Part shown: positions 28,501-37,302 of the stretch, piece by piece
Layout: every line of letters starts with the position of its first letter
How positions within the stretch are numbered: position 1 is the first letter of the stretch
Source: Myxococcaceae bacterium JPH2
GTDB lineage: Bacteria; Myxococcota; Myxococcia; Myxococcales; Myxococcaceae
DNA: 64,000 nt
Direction of reading: 5' to 3'
Assembly: GCA_016458225.1 (NCBI GenBank)
Contig: JAEMGR010000003.1
Coordinates: 1-64,000 of the forward strand
Translations under genes and position numbers: made by a program
Notes under the pieces: model-generated
Databases searched by the model: none
Seen by the model: only the letters and a program-made list of their open reading frames with translations
Told to the model about the DNA's origin: nothing

Positions 28501-28685
28501 GCGGCCAGGTTGGGCGTCCGCGTCCAGCCCGTCTCCGCCGCGTTCGACACGGTGCCGATGGCCTGGGCCTGCATGCCCACGGCGGGCGCTGCCTCGGGAT
28601 TCCCCTCGGGCTTTCCCGTCCCGGTGTCCTCACAGCCGCCGGTCAGCAGCAGCGCGAGGACGCCGAACTTCATGAATCGAGTCAC
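25596..28685 (-). CDS. Kelch-repeat beta-propeller surface lipoprotein
   Basis: 1029 residues from a GTG at 28685, chosen for GGAGGAG about 5 bases upstream. The signal peptide ends in LLTGGC (Cys18). Residues about 60-390 hold seven Kelch-type blades of the form NGKVLVSGG...AELYDPATGTW...ARxHHTATLL, enough for one propeller. The middle is beta-rich with many Gly/Thr. Around residue 860 a PKD-like strand occurs (YRVDWGDGTAPTEFTG). The C-terminus has ASNKTDVSVSAHGKLYEGW. Probably an extracellular adhesion or scaffold protein; no enzyme motif. The blades are also near-identical in DNA (GCCGGGTCATACAGCTC recurs), so slippage or recombination between blades is possible. Confidence 0.88.
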   Translation of the reverse strand: MTRFMKFGVLALLLTGGCEDTGTGKPEGNPEAAPAVGMQAQAIGTVSNAAETGWTRTPNLAAARLLHSAIKLQDGRVLVVGGYNPSVEVYDPATGTWSQTGAAPASFHRPTATLLSNGKVLVVGGTDVGVTTALFDPASGTWTTPAPLSTARYHHTATLLGNGKVLVTGGASGEYGGAALGSAELYDPATGAWTAAGSLGTARAHHTATLLSNGKVLVSGGEGASGRLTSAELYDPATGTWTAAGALGTARADHSATVLANGQVLVSGGAADGEPSTRAELYDPATGTWSATGAMSQPRHLHTATVLANGKVLVTGGYDTSTGIQTASELYDPARGVWDTVPAMGVSRYQHTATLLNNGRVLVVGGISTGDQASAEVFSALYVQVVLDTGTGWELINASGGNTDSATGPFNSDLYVVSDDLGIANAPMPEGLRTQLADRSVGKTTMFFLDKRILEEIRASELQGSLTPYLQSIASPPASGFNALSFGCPDEHASWGHTFDFTSNLNYQKDLGSGFTGSITTSGNLTAQASGELNMNVPRYGLFGLCIPVGASFESFKVSGDGALNYGATVNGTIAYANTWAFPIAKPNLVTMPFMAGPVPVVVGLNLPITVGIDVAANATTSLTYAATQSTSVHFGVDCTPDGCTSVTTASMPPPSGLNATGSISGRVQPSVWAQAAVRLFLYTDELAYGQAGVRPYIDGDLWGYSGNNCGDGDGDGTEEFVQGGYFDLNWRLNVTGEVGLIFLGAKQWNDIFSTGKRHLYFQNLVSSVPGGANALAPMLVGTGNPGQYDSTGYTIRMRPCFPFEKDNALASPASLQQDNAITYRVDWGDGTAPTEFTGARFDETFLKRHRWTTFGDKTVQVTALHDSHGRTLNTPFTRTIQVFHQNDPAHPPEYYRAVHVTGVLEAMEEDLLGNKYATIPIDQTAYLEDGHESETWSYSKCVDDEVRMEVTLTLTRASNKTDVSVSAHGKLYEGWSCSNTDLDAETTNVVDVVRDSAAPLYFKIKNGESGSNDYLKVDLTVSNDEEEM

Positions 28686-29097
28686 GATGTCTCCTCCACA
28701 AGGATGGGGGTCGATGCCCTCCCGCGAATGCCTGCTCAAACGGCGGCCTCGCGGACAGAGCGTGGAGAAGACGTGGGCTCCCTCGTTTTGTTACCCCGCC
28801 CTCCGCGAAGACGCCGCATGTCTGGAATGGCCTTGCACCGAGGTAACAAATCGCGCGCTGAGCGTCGTGCCGCGGGGAGGTATGCCTTCACCCGGGTGGG
28901 TACCCCCGCGGGCCGAGGACTGCTGACCCTCGGACAATCCCACGCACGGATGTCCAACACCCGGCGCCCTTGGCGTTTTCACGTTTTCCAACGATTGCAC
29001 AAGCATTGAGCGTGCTGGTGGTGTAGAGGACGCCGCATCGCCCCGGGGCCACGATGCGGCCGGCCCCGCGGCTCAATCCGCCCAACAGGAGAACGTG
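28686..29097. other. 412-base divergent intergenic region
   Basis: This spacer lies between the leftward Kelch lipoprotein and the rightward adenosine deaminase-like lipoprotein and must carry both promoters. It contains the inverted repeat TTTGTTACC (28787-28795) and GGTAACAAA (28842-28850), perfect over 9 bp with 46 bases between arms. It also has an AT-richer patch near 28975-29010. No small coding frame with a ribosome site was found. Confidence 0.5.
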
Positions 29098-30699
29098 ATG
29101 GTGAAAGCACTTCATTGGGGAGTGTGTGTGGCATTGCTCGCGGCGGGGTGCTCGGACGAGCCCACTTCGCCCCCACCCGCGGAGGCGTCTCGCGAGGAGC
29201 GCGTGGGCCAGAAGCTGGAGTCCCTGCGCGACCAGCCCGCGCCGCTGCGTGACTTCCTGGTGCAGCTGCCCAAGGGAGCGGACCTCCACACTCACCTGTC
29301 TGGCGCGGTGACGATGGAGAACCTCATCCAGTGGGGCACGGAGGACGGCGTCTGCGTGAACACCACCACCTGGGTGGCGGCGGCGCCGCCGTGCGCGACG
29401 GGCGCGGTGTCCATGGTCAATACCCAGACGGACGCGACCTTCAAGCGCAACATCCTGCAGGCGTGGTCCATGGAGGGGTTCCAGGGCACGCTCCTGGAGG
29501 GGCACCAGCACTTCTTCGACGCGTTCGGGAAGTTCGGGGCGGTCCTCAGCGAGCCGCGCACGGATGACTCCATCGCGGACGTGCTGAACACCGCGGGCCG
29601 GAACCATCAAATCTACGTGGAGTTGCTCCAGGGGCTGAGCTCCAGCACCGTGGGGCGCCTGGCCACGAAGTACATCCAGCCGGGGGACCCGTGGGACGAG
29701 GCCTATCTCCTGAAGAAGCGGGGCGAGCTGATGGCGGACCCCGTGTTCGCCGCCACGCTGGAGGCCACGCAGGCGTCCATCACCAAGTCCATCACCGGCG
29801 CGCGCGACCTGCTCAAGTGCGGCACGGCCGCCGCGGAGCCGGGCTGCGACGTGGCGACGCGCTTCGTCCTGTCCGCCAATCGCACCCAGGACCGCGGCTA
29901 TGTCTTCGCCCAGTGGGTCTACGCCTACGAGCTGGCGCAGGTCTCCCCGGAGGTCGTGGGCATCAACCTGGTGTCCCCCGAGGAGAATGACAACTCATTG
30001 AAGTTCTACGACGACGAGATGTTCGCGCTCGACGTCCTGCGCCGCTTCAACCAGCGCACCGCCAACCGCCGCACCGTCCACATCTCCCTCCACGCCGGAG
30101 AGCTCATCCCCTCCGTCCTCCCCACCACGCCCGAGGGCCAGCGGCAGCTCTCCTTCCACATCCGCCACGCGGTGGAGATCGCCCACGCCGAGCGCATCGG
30201 ACACGGCGCGGATGTCCTCGACGAGACCGCGGGCGACGGCGCGGAGGACCTGCTCTGGGACATGAACGGCTTGGATGTGATGGTGGAAATTTGCCTGTCG
30301 TCCAACAGCATCCTGTTGGGCAAGTCGGGCGCGGCCCATCCGCTCAAGAGCTACCTGGGCCATGGCGTCCCGGTGGCGCTCTCCACGGATGACCAGGGCA
30401 TCTTCCGCACCAACATCACGGATGAGTACGTGCGCGCCGTGAGCGACCAGGGCCTGGACTACCGCACGCTCAAGGCCATGGTGCGCACCAGCCTGGAGCA
30501 CGCCTTCCTGCCCGGCGTGAGCCTGTGGAAGACCCGCAGCCAGTACGACGGCCGCGTCGAGGCGTGTGCCCAGGACACGCCCGGCCCGAACGCGCCCTCG
30601 GCGACCTGCGCCGCGCTGCTCGCCAGCAGCGAGCGCGCCGCGCTCCAGTGGAAGCTGGAGTCCCAGTTCGCCGCGTTCGAGGACGCGGTCCTGAAGTAA
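29098..30699 (+). CDS. Secreted adenosine deaminase-like lipoprotein
   Basis: 533 residues from the ATG at 29098; AGGAG is 6 bases upstream. An adjacent in-frame GTG at 29095 is less well placed. The signal ends in LLAAGC (Cys18). The metal-dependent deaminase barrel is complete: DLHTHLSGA (HxH), HAGE (general acid/base Glu and metal His), AERIGHG and ALSTDDQGIF (metal Asp). It is longer than cytoplasmic Add and carries extra Cys-containing insertions (VCVNTTTWVAAAPPCATG). The type is closer to ADGF-like secreted enzymes. It probably deaminates extracellular adenosine or a related purine; the nucleoside is inferred. No purine transporter adjoins. Confidence 0.88.
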   Translation: MVKALHWGVCVALLAAGCSDEPTSPPPAEASREERVGQKLESLRDQPAPLRDFLVQLPKGADLHTHLSGAVTMENLIQWGTEDGVCVNTTTWVAAAPPCATGAVSMVNTQTDATFKRNILQAWSMEGFQGTLLEGHQHFFDAFGKFGAVLSEPRTDDSIADVLNTAGRNHQIYVELLQGLSSSTVGRLATKYIQPGDPWDEAYLLKKRGELMADPVFAATLEATQASITKSITGARDLLKCGTAAAEPGCDVATRFVLSANRTQDRGYVFAQWVYAYELAQVSPEVVGINLVSPEENDNSLKFYDDEMFALDVLRRFNQRTANRRTVHISLHAGELIPSVLPTTPEGQRQLSFHIRHAVEIAHAERIGHGADVLDETAGDGAEDLLWDMNGLDVMVEICLSSNSILLGKSGAAHPLKSYLGHGVPVALSTDDQGIFRTNITDEYVRAVSDQGLDYRTLKAMVRTSLEHAFLPGVSLWKTRSQYDGRVEACAQDTPGPNAPSATCAALLASSERAALQWKLESQFAAFEDAVLK

Positions 30700-30700
30700 C

Positions 30701-30728
30701 GCGAGCCACGGGCCCGCGCGCGGCTCGC
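30701..30728. terminator. Hairpin between convergent deaminase and hydroxylase genes
   Basis: GCGAGCC (30701-30707) and GGCTCGC (30722-30728) give a 7-bp GC stem filling the whole 29-base gap between the two stop codons. It may terminate both directions; no T-run. Confidence 0.4.
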
Positions 30729-32303
30729 CTAAGCGCGCGCGGTTCCGCGCAGCTCGTTCACCTCGGCGAGCAGCAGCCAGTCCGAGGGGAAGTCCGAGGA
30801 GGCGCGGACGAGCTGCTCCAGCCGCTCGGGACGCAGCGCGCCCTTCTCGCGCATCTCGCGCACCTCGCGGTAGAGCGTGGCCAGCGCCGGAGACAGCGCC
30901 TCGGCCTTGCGCTCCCGAGCGCGCTCCTCGCCGTCCCCGGCGGTGAAGGCGTCCAGCTCCCCGAACCACTGGTCCCACGCGCCCGTGTCCGCCGGGCCGC
31001 CCGCCACGGAGGGCAGCCGCTCGGAGACGTACAGGTGCGCCACCGCCGGCAGCTCCAGCGGACGCCCCGCGAGCTGCCCGTGCAGCGCGAGCACTTCTCC
31101 GCCGCCCGCCGCGAAGCCCTCCAGCACCAGGCCGCTGTCGAGCGCGAGCCGGAAGGCCCCTCGCTCCGGAAGACGCGCCGCGCCGAAGGCCACCAGCGCG
31201 GGGCCATTCCAGGGCTTGCCCACCGCCTTGCCTCGCAGCGACGTGACGACGGGCCCCTCCAGGCGCGCCAGCGCGGTGGACAGTCCGGGCGCCACCGGGC
31301 GCGGTGCGGCGAGCAGCTCCACCACGCGGCCCGTCACCTCGCGCCCATCCGCGAGCACCAGATGGTTGACGGTGCGCGCGTGCATCGCCTCGCGCAGGCC
31401 GTAGTCCCCGCCGCGCTTCCAGGCCAGCGTGGACTCGAACTCGGCGAGCACCTCGAACAGGTGCTCGAAGTCGCGCGCGACGAAGAGCTGCGGCTGCATC
31501 CGGGTGATGTCGTAGTCCGTGTCCGCGCAGGCCACGCTCAGGGGCAGCTTGCGCACCGCGGAGGTGAGGCAGTGCTTCGCCTCGCCGATGCTCGACAGCA
31601 GGCCCGCGCCATAGATGCGCGGGTTCGACACGTCGCCGATGAGCCCGTACTCCGCTGTCCACCAGTACAGCCGGCTGGCCCGCGTGCCCTCGCTGACGCC
31701 TCGGCGGCTGGCGCTGGCGGCCTCCAGCCGGGCCTGCGCGTGCGACACCTCGACCTCGCTCGTGGTGGGGTCTTCCTTCACCACCGACAGGTTGCGGATC
31801 GCCTCGAAGACCGCCTGGTCCTCCACGCTGGAGATGGACTTGAAGCCCACCAGCCCGCAGGCCTTCAGGTACTCGGCATAGCGGCGGTTGGCGATGATGG
31901 GCGCGTGGCCCGCGCTCTCATGGACGATGTCCGGCGCGGGCGTGTACTCGATGTGCTCGTGGGTGCGGATGTCCGACGCGATGGCCAGCACGCCCAGCGA
32001 CTGAAGCTCGGTGAAGACCGCGGGCGGGATGAAGCCGCGCACGCCCACGCACGCCCACCCCAGCTTCGACAGCCGCTCGTTCATCTCGTCCAGGCTGGGG
32101 ATGGACTCCATCCCGATGCCCGTCGCCTCCAGGCCCTCCAGGTAGACCGGGTGGGCCTTGTCCGCCAGGTGACCGCGCAGCTTGCCGAGGATGTGACGCC
32201 ACACCGCCTGGTCCCGCGGGGTGTACGCCGCGTAGTCCTGCCCCACCACATACCGGCGAAGGTGAGCGGGCAGGTTGGCGATCGTCCGTTCCGTGGGCGT
32301 CAT
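30729..32303 (-). CDS. Long-form aromatic amino acid hydroxylase (phenylalanine 4-monooxygenase type)
   Basis: 524 residues from the ATG at 32303, with GGAGGT 10 bases upstream. The catalytic domain is N-terminal. HEHIEYTPAPDIVHESAGHA contains the two iron-binding His (128, 133), and YWWTAEYGLIG contains the Glu ligand (218): the full 2-His-1-Glu triad. The enzyme uses O2 and a tetrahydropterin to hydroxylate Phe (or Tyr/Trp). Short bacterial PhhA is about 260-300 residues; this one has ~250 extra C-terminal residues of unknown role, as in the long Bacillus-type forms. A LysR gene lies upstream on the same strand, and three phased repeats sit in the 97-base gap. Confidence 0.88.
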   Translation of the reverse strand: MTPTERTIANLPAHLRRYVVGQDYAAYTPRDQAVWRHILGKLRGHLADKAHPVYLEGLEATGIGMESIPSLDEMNERLSKLGWACVGVRGFIPPAVFTELQSLGVLAIASDIRTHEHIEYTPAPDIVHESAGHAPIIANRRYAEYLKACGLVGFKSISSVEDQAVFEAIRNLSVVKEDPTTSEVEVSHAQARLEAASASRRGVSEGTRASRLYWWTAEYGLIGDVSNPRIYGAGLLSSIGEAKHCLTSAVRKLPLSVACADTDYDITRMQPQLFVARDFEHLFEVLAEFESTLAWKRGGDYGLREAMHARTVNHLVLADGREVTGRVVELLAAPRPVAPGLSTALARLEGPVVTSLRGKAVGKPWNGPALVAFGAARLPERGAFRLALDSGLVLEGFAAGGGEVLALHGQLAGRPLELPAVAHLYVSERLPSVAGGPADTGAWDQWFGELDAFTAGDGEERARERKAEALSPALATLYREVREMREKGALRPERLEQLVRASSDFPSDWLLLAEVNELRGTARA

Positions 32304-32370
32304 GGTGGCTGGGACCTCCGTCAGCAAAGGCTTGAACGAGGGAGGTATAGCCACCCGGACGGCCAACGAA

Positions 32371-32400
32371 AATCCGGCAGAATCCGACGGAATCGTCGTT
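32371..32400 (-). promoter_or_regulatory. Three 10-bp-phased direct repeats upstream of the hydroxylase
   Basis: On the plus strand the tandem units AATCCGGCAG, AATCCGACGG and AATCGTCGTT follow each other without gaps (32371-32400). They lie just past the LysR stop and 68 bases upstream of the hydroxylase ATG. A 10-bp period puts each unit on the same DNA face, as expected for a cooperative regulator. No known consensus is recognised. Confidence 0.45.
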
Positions 32401-33321
32401 TTATCGCCGTTTGCCCAAACGATGACGCAGCCCGTCCAAGACGGCGCGCGCACCAGGGCCGAGCCCTCCCACGGGCCACAGCGCCACGACCTCCACCGCC
32501 TGCGGCTCCTCCTCGCGCAGCGGCCACACGCGCAGGTCCGGGGGAAACGGCTGGAGCAGGCGCATGTCCGGGGCGATGGCGCAGGCGCGGTAGGCGCGCA
32601 AGAGCTCGTAGAGGTGGAGGAAGCTCTCCACCCGCGCCACCTCCTCCACCGTCACGCCTTGCGAGGCGAAGCGCACGCTGTTCGCCCCGCCGTACGGATC
32701 ATCCCTCAACCAGTCCACGAAGGGCTGGCCCCGCAGGTCGCGGGGATGGAGCGCGCGGCGCGAGGCGGCGGTGGTGGCCAGTCCACACTCGGGCCCCGCG
32801 ATGACCACGAAGGTCATCCGCAGGAGCGACTCGGACTCCACGCCCTCATGGGGTGGCAGGGGCGTGAAGTCCAGGGCGAGATCGAGCTGACGCGTCTGCA
32901 CCTGGCGCACCAGTTCGTGCGGCCCACCGAAGCTCACCACCAGCTTGAGGCCCTGGCTGGCCGTGTCGTGCGCCAGGCCCCCCAGCAGCGCCCCGGAGAG
33001 CGTGGGGTTGAGGCCCAGCCGCAGCGAGGGCTCGGCGCTGGCCAGGTCCTTCAGCCGCTTCATGTCGAGCTGATGCAGCGGCGTCTGCGTGCCCGCGAAG
33101 AGGCGCTCTCCGCGCGCGGTGAGCTGCAGCCGCCGGCCCGGGCCTCGCTCCAACAGCGCCTCACCGTCCGCGAGGGCCTCCTCCAGCGCGCGGATGTGCT
33201 CGCTCACCACCGAGCGGGCCACGCCCAGGTGCTCGGCCGCCGCGTCGATGCTGCCGGCCTCCACGGCCGCGGCGAAGGACTCCAGCCAGACGAGGTGTCG
33301 CAGCAGCTTGCGCGGAGGCAT
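32401..33321 (-). CDS. LysR-family transcription regulator
   Basis: 306 residues, ATG at 33321 with GGGGAGG upstream. Winged helix at residues ~8-65 ([20 protein letters not shown]), followed by a linker helix and a LysR substrate-binding domain. Length is typical. It precedes the aromatic amino acid hydroxylase by 97 bases on the same strand. It may control that gene, with an aromatic compound as effector (inference from position only). Confidence 0.88.
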   Translation of the reverse strand: MPPRKLLRHLVWLESFAAAVEAGSIDAAAEHLGVARSVVSEHIRALEEALADGEALLERGPGRRLQLTARGERLFAGTQTPLHQLDMKRLKDLASAEPSLRLGLNPTLSGALLGGLAHDTASQGLKLVVSFGGPHELVRQVQTRQLDLALDFTPLPPHEGVESESLLRMTFVVIAGPECGLATTAASRRALHPRDLRGQPFVDWLRDDPYGGANSVRFASQGVTVEEVARVESFLHLYELLRAYRACAIAPDMRLLQPFPPDLRVWPLREEEPQAVEVVALWPVGGLGPGARAVLDGLRHRLGKRR

Positions 33322-33372
33322 GGGGACATCCTCCCCTTCCCTCGCGCTCGCGGGAAGCGGCTGCGTCAGTCG

Positions 33373-33582
33373 TCACTGCGGCTTGGGCGGGCCGCTGCCT
33401 CCGTCCGAGGGGAAGGGCGCGGCGGGCCCGGGAGGCGTGTCCGGCACGTTCTGGACGGGCTCGCGCACGGTGTCGGGTCCCTCCAGCGGCTCCTGGTTCT
33501 GCGTGCCCGGTGGCTGGGTGGTCTTGCAGGCCAGCGGCGACACGGCCAGACACAAGGCGACGAGGAGCACGGCGCGACGCAT
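33373..33582 (-). CDS. Short proline-rich lipoprotein
   Basis: 69 residues from the ATG at 33582 with GGGAGG 5 bases upstream. The N-terminus [19 protein letters not shown] is a lipoprotein-like signal, although its lipobox (PLAC) is imperfect. The mature part is only ~50 residues, rich in Pro, Gly and Asp/Glu, with no fold visible. It ends 51 bases before the LysR start. Function unknown. Confidence 0.65.
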   Translation of the reverse strand: MRRAVLLVALCLAVSPLACKTTQPPGTQNQEPLEGPDTVREPVQNVPDTPPGPAAPFPSDGGSGPPKPQ

Positions 33583-33800
33583 GGAGCCTCCCGCTTCGGA
33601 TGGTGGGGACGCTAGGGAGCGAGGCGCCCCCCGGCAACGCGCCCGGGGCGCCAACGTCCACCACTGGATGCCCGCGCTCGCGACCATCCCCTCTCTCCGT
33701 CCGTCGCCCACCCGCCCGTCACGGTGGCGCTTCGGAAGTCTCCGCGCCGCGTGTGCACCGTTGCCTCGAACCGGAAGCGGCACCAGGAGGCAGCCTCGCC

Positions 33801-35108
33801 ATGCTGGACCTCGTCGATGTCGGAAAGCGCTCGCTGGAGGCGTATCGCGGCGTCGCGCCCGATGCCCAGCTCGATGAGCTGCACCGGCTGGCGGGACGGC
33901 TGCGTGGCGCCCGGTGCCTGCACGTCAACGCCACGCCGTATGGCGGAGGCGTATCGGAAATCCTCCGCTCGCTCGTGCCGCTCTACAACGACCTGGGGCT
34001 GGTGGCGGATTGGAAGATCATCCGCGGCGACGAGGCGTTCTTCCAGGTCACCAAGCGCATCCACAACGGACTGCAAGGCAGCCCCGGGGAGCTGACCGAG
34101 GCGGAGAAGGCCACCTTCCTGGGCAACTCGCAGATCAACGCCGGCTACTGCGACGGCGACTACGACTTCATCATCATCCACGACCCGCAGCCGGCCGCGC
34201 TCGCCGCGCTGTGTCCTCGCGCCAACGCGCGCTGGCTGTGGCGCTGTCACATCGACACCTCGCATCCCAATCCCTTCTTCTGGGAGTTCCTCGAGCCGTT
34301 CCTGCGCGCCTACGACGCCGCCATCTTCACGCTCCCGGACTTCATCCCGCCCCAGCTCCCCATCTCCCGCGTGCTGCTGCACCCACCGGCCATCGACCCC
34401 TTCAGCCCGAAGAACCAGCCCCTGCCCGTCCAGCTCGCGCAGCACGTATTGGAATGGATTGGCGTGCGGCTCAGCCGGCCCCTCATCACGCAGGTCAGCC
34501 GCTTCGACCCGTGGAAGGATCCGCTCGGCGTCATCGCCGCGTACCGGCGCGTGCGGCCGCATGTCCCCGACCTCCAGCTCGCCCTCGCGGGCTCGCTTGC
34601 CCTGGACGACCCGGAGGCCTGGGAGGTCTACGAGGAGATCCGCGCCGTCACGGCGGGGGACCCGCTCATCCACGTCCTCACCAACCTGGTCGGCGTGGGC
34701 AACATCGAGGTCAATGCCTTTCAATCCCTCTCCAACGTCGTCGTGCAGAAGTCGCTGCGCGAGGGCTTCGGGCTCGTCGTGTCCGAGGCGCTGTGGAAAG
34801 GCACGCCCGTCGTGGGAGGCCGCGCGGGCGGCATTCCCATGCAGCTCCCGGATGACATCGGCGGCGTGCTGGTGGACACCGTCGACGAGTGCGCCGAGGC
34901 CGTGCTCCGCCTCCTGCGCCAACCCGACGAGGCCCGCATCCTGGGCGGGCGGGGCCGAGAGCATGTGCGCGAGCACTTCCTCATGTCGCGGCTCCTGCTC
35001 GATGACCTGCGCTTGCTCGACGACCTCATCCACCAGCGTCCACTCTCGCCTCGCGACATCGTCCCCGCGACGCCCATTGCGAACACCCCCACGGAGGCAC
35101 ACCCATGA
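33801..35108 (+). CDS. treT: TreT-type trehalose synthase (GT4 glycosyltransferase)
   Basis: 435 residues from the ATG at 33801; GGAGG is 10 bases upstream. The frame is open from 33510, but without homology. The sequence matches GT4 trehalose glycosyltransferring synthases as I know them: [16 protein letters not shown] at the N-terminus, [22 protein letters not shown], then [15 protein letters not shown] and the donor-binding [20 protein letters not shown]. TreT couples an NDP-glucose and glucose to make trehalose in one reversible step. It is the first gene of a three-gene run; its stop overlaps the next ATG. Confidence 0.88.
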   Translation: MLDLVDVGKRSLEAYRGVAPDAQLDELHRLAGRLRGARCLHVNATPYGGGVSEILRSLVPLYNDLGLVADWKIIRGDEAFFQVTKRIHNGLQGSPGELTEAEKATFLGNSQINAGYCDGDYDFIIIHDPQPAALAALCPRANARWLWRCHIDTSHPNPFFWEFLEPFLRAYDAAIFTLPDFIPPQLPISRVLLHPPAIDPFSPKNQPLPVQLAQHVLEWIGVRLSRPLITQVSRFDPWKDPLGVIAAYRRVRPHVPDLQLALAGSLALDDPEAWEVYEEIRAVTAGDPLIHVLTNLVGVGNIEVNAFQSLSNVVVQKSLREGFGLVVSEALWKGTPVVGGRAGGIPMQLPDDIGGVLVDTVDECAEAVLRLLRQPDEARILGGRGREHVREHFLMSRLLLDDLRLLDDLIHQRPLSPRDIVPATPIANTPTEAHP

Positions 35109-36490
35109 GCCTCCGCCGGCATGGCGTGCTCGCCCCTCGGTCGTCGCTCCGGGTCGGCGTCCTCCTCATGCTGGGGCTGATGGGTCTCGCGCTCCTCGCG
35201 CCCTCGGCACCTCGGGCCCAGCCGGAGACGCGAGCGGCTCCGCCCGTGGTCCGGTGTGATTGGGAGGGCGTGGTGGACACGGGCGCCGGGGCGTACCTGT
35301 CCGACTGCGTGAAGCGCGCCGAGGCCGTGGGCGCCACCGCGTTGCTCGTGCGACTGGACACGCCCGGAGGCGCGCTGGATGCCACGCGCGACATCGTGCG
35401 CGCCTTCCTGGAGTCGAACGTCCCCGTGCTCGTCTGGGTGGGACCGGCCGGCGCGCGCGCCAGCAGCGCGGGCCTCTTCATCACGCTCGCCTCGCACCTG
35501 GCGGGCATGGCCCCGGGTACTCGCGTGGGCGCCGCGCATCCACTCCTCGGCATCAAGGGTGAGGACCCGGAGCAGGTGGTCGGAGCCCAGCTCGCTCGCA
35601 AGTGGGAGAACGATGCCGCCGCTTTCGCCTCGGGGCTCGCGCGTGAGCGCGGTCGCAATGCCGCGTGGGCGGCCTCGGCCGTGCGCGACAGCGCCAGCCT
35701 TCCCGCCGATGGCGCCGTGGCCCAACGCGTGGTCGAGTTCGAGTCACCCACCGCGGCCGCGTTCCTCGCCCAGGTCGATGGCCGCTCCGTGCGCGTCGCG
35801 AGTGGAGACACCGTGCGGCTCGCCACGCGGGACGCGCGCGTCGTCACGCTGTCGCCCGGCATCTCCCGGCAGGTGGTCCACGCGCTTGCCCGCCCCGTGG
35901 TCATCTATCTCTTGTTCCTGGTCGCGGCGCTCGGGCTGGTGGCGGAGCTGTCACATCCTGGCTCCTTCGCGCCAGGCCTCGCGGGCGTCGTCGCGCTCGT
36001 GCTCGCGCTGATGGCGGCGTCGGCCCTGCCGGTGCGTGCCGGAGCGTTGGCGTTGATGCTCGTGGGCCTGGGCCTGCTCATCGCGGAGCTGTTCGTCACC
36101 AGCGGGCTGCTCGGCGCCTCGGGCGCGGCGCTGCTCGCGCTGGGGGGCTTGTTGCTCGTGGACCGCGTCGCGCCGGGTTGGTTCATCGACCCGTCGTTCC
36201 GCGTGTCGTGGGCGGTGGCCATTCCCTCCGCCGTGGTGCTCGCCGCGGGCGCGGTGTTCCTCGCCTTCCGAGGCGCCCAGACGCGCCGCCTGCCTCAACG
36301 CGCGGGCGACGCGGGGCTCGTGGGCGAGCGCGGCACCACCCTGGCGCCCGTGAGCCCGGACGGCGGCGAGGTCTTCGTCCATGGCGAGCGCTGGCGCGCC
36401 ATCTCATCCGAGCCCCTGCGCACCGGAACCCGCGTGGTGGTGCGCGCCGTCCAGGGCCTGACTCTCACCGTCGCGGAGGCGCCGTCATGA
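35105..36490 (+). CDS. nfeD: NfeD-family membrane protease (ClpP-class, long form)
   Basis: 461 residues; its ATG overlaps the TreT stop (ATGA). Signal or anchor helix at the N-terminus, then a ClpP/SppA-like serine protease domain: [14 protein letters not shown] and [17 protein letters not shown] (nucleophile Ser of the ASSAG turn). The Lys expected in the Ser-Lys dyad is less certain. Four or five membrane segments follow (residues ~255-385), then a C-terminal OB-fold domain ([20 protein letters not shown]). Long NfeD proteins are encoded beside stomatins and cleave their C-termini. That is exactly the arrangement here. Confidence 0.92.
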   Translation: MSLRRHGVLAPRSSLRVGVLLMLGLMGLALLAPSAPRAQPETRAAPPVVRCDWEGVVDTGAGAYLSDCVKRAEAVGATALLVRLDTPGGALDATRDIVRAFLESNVPVLVWVGPAGARASSAGLFITLASHLAGMAPGTRVGAAHPLLGIKGEDPEQVVGAQLARKWENDAAAFASGLARERGRNAAWAASAVRDSASLPADGAVAQRVVEFESPTAAAFLAQVDGRSVRVASGDTVRLATRDARVVTLSPGISRQVVHALARPVVIYLLFLVAALGLVAELSHPGSFAPGLAGVVALVLALMAASALPVRAGALALMLVGLGLLIAELFVTSGLLGASGAALLALGGLLLVDRVAPGWFIDPSFRVSWAVAIPSAVVLAAGAVFLAFRGAQTRRLPQRAGDAGLVGERGTTLAPVSPDGGEVFVHGERWRAISSEPLRTGTRVVVRAVQGLTLTVAEAPS

Positions 36491-37302
36491 ACGAACTGGC
36501 CGGTGCCCTGGGGACACTCATCCCCCTGGGCCTGCTCTTCCTGCTGTTCCTCTCCGGCGTCCGCATCGTCAACGAGTACCAGAACGGCGTCGTGTTCCGG
36601 CTCGGGCGCTACGTGGGCCTCAAGCGCGCGGGCTTCCGCTGGCTCATCCCCTTCATCGAGCGCATGGTCATCATCGACCTGCGCACCGTCGCGCGAGACG
36701 TGCCGCCCCAGGACGTCATCACCCGCGACAACGTGAGCGTGAAGGTCAGCGCCGTCGTCTACTTCCGCGTCATCCACGCGGAGAAGGCCGTCCTCCAGGT
36801 GGAGGACTATCTCTACGCGACGAGCCAGCTCGCGCAGACCACGCTGCGCGCCATCCTGGGACAGGTGGAGCTGGATGAGCTGCTGTCCCAGCGGGACCGC
36901 GTCAACCGCGAGCTGCAGAAGGTGCTCGACGCGCACACCGACCCGTGGGGCATCAAGATCTCCAACGTGGAGGTGAAGCACATCGACCTGCCCGCGGAGA
37001 TGCAGCGCGCCATCGCTCGCCAGGCGGAAGCCGAGCGCGAGCGCCGCGCGAAGATCATCGCCGCCGAGGGCGAACATCAGGCCGCCGAGCGACTCGCGCA
37101 GGCCGCCGACGTGCTCAGCCGCAACCCCGCCTCCCTCCAGCTGCGCTATCTGCAGACGCTGGTGGAGATCACCGGCGGCGGCAACCACACCATCCTGCCC
37201 ATCCCGCTCGAGCTGCTGAACGCGCTGGGCACCGCGGTGGAGCGCCGCGCACGCGAGGACGGCCCCGTCACTGCCGAGGCGGCTCCTCCAGCGCCTCATT
37301 GA
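36487..37302 (+). CDS. Stomatin/SPFH-domain membrane protein
   Basis: 271 residues, ATG overlapping the nfeD stop (ATGA). One N-terminal membrane helix ([17 protein letters not shown]) precedes the SPFH domain ([20 protein letters not shown], then [20 protein letters not shown]). A helical, Ala/Glu/Arg-rich part follows ([20 protein letters not shown]), then the hydrophobic C-terminal patch ([16 protein letters not shown]) that NfeD proteases cut in archaeal homologues. It should oligomerise at the membrane and organise lipid or protein domains. Its 3' end overlaps the convergent DUF2721 gene by 35 bases. Confidence 0.93.
   Translation: MNELAGALGTLIPLGLLFLLFLSGVRIVNEYQNGVVFRLGRYVGLKRAGFRWLIPFIERMVIIDLRTVARDVPPQDVITRDNVSVKVSAVVYFRVIHAEKAVLQVEDYLYATSQLAQTTLRAILGQVELDELLSQRDRVNRELQKVLDAHTDPWGIKISNVEVKHIDLPAEMQRAIARQAEAERERRAKIIAAEGEHQAAERLAQAADVLSRNPASLQLRYLQTLVEITGGGNHTILPIPLELLNALGTAVERRAREDGPVTAEAAPPAPH

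Noticed and set aside
25596-28685. Kelch DNA repeats as a CRISPR array
   Set aside because: Units are ~150 bases, coding and in frame; no short spacers.
28823-28837. Possible sigma-54 promoter (TGG...TTGCA) upstream of the deaminase
   Set aside because: The GG-to-GC spacing is one base too short for the -24/-12 consensus.
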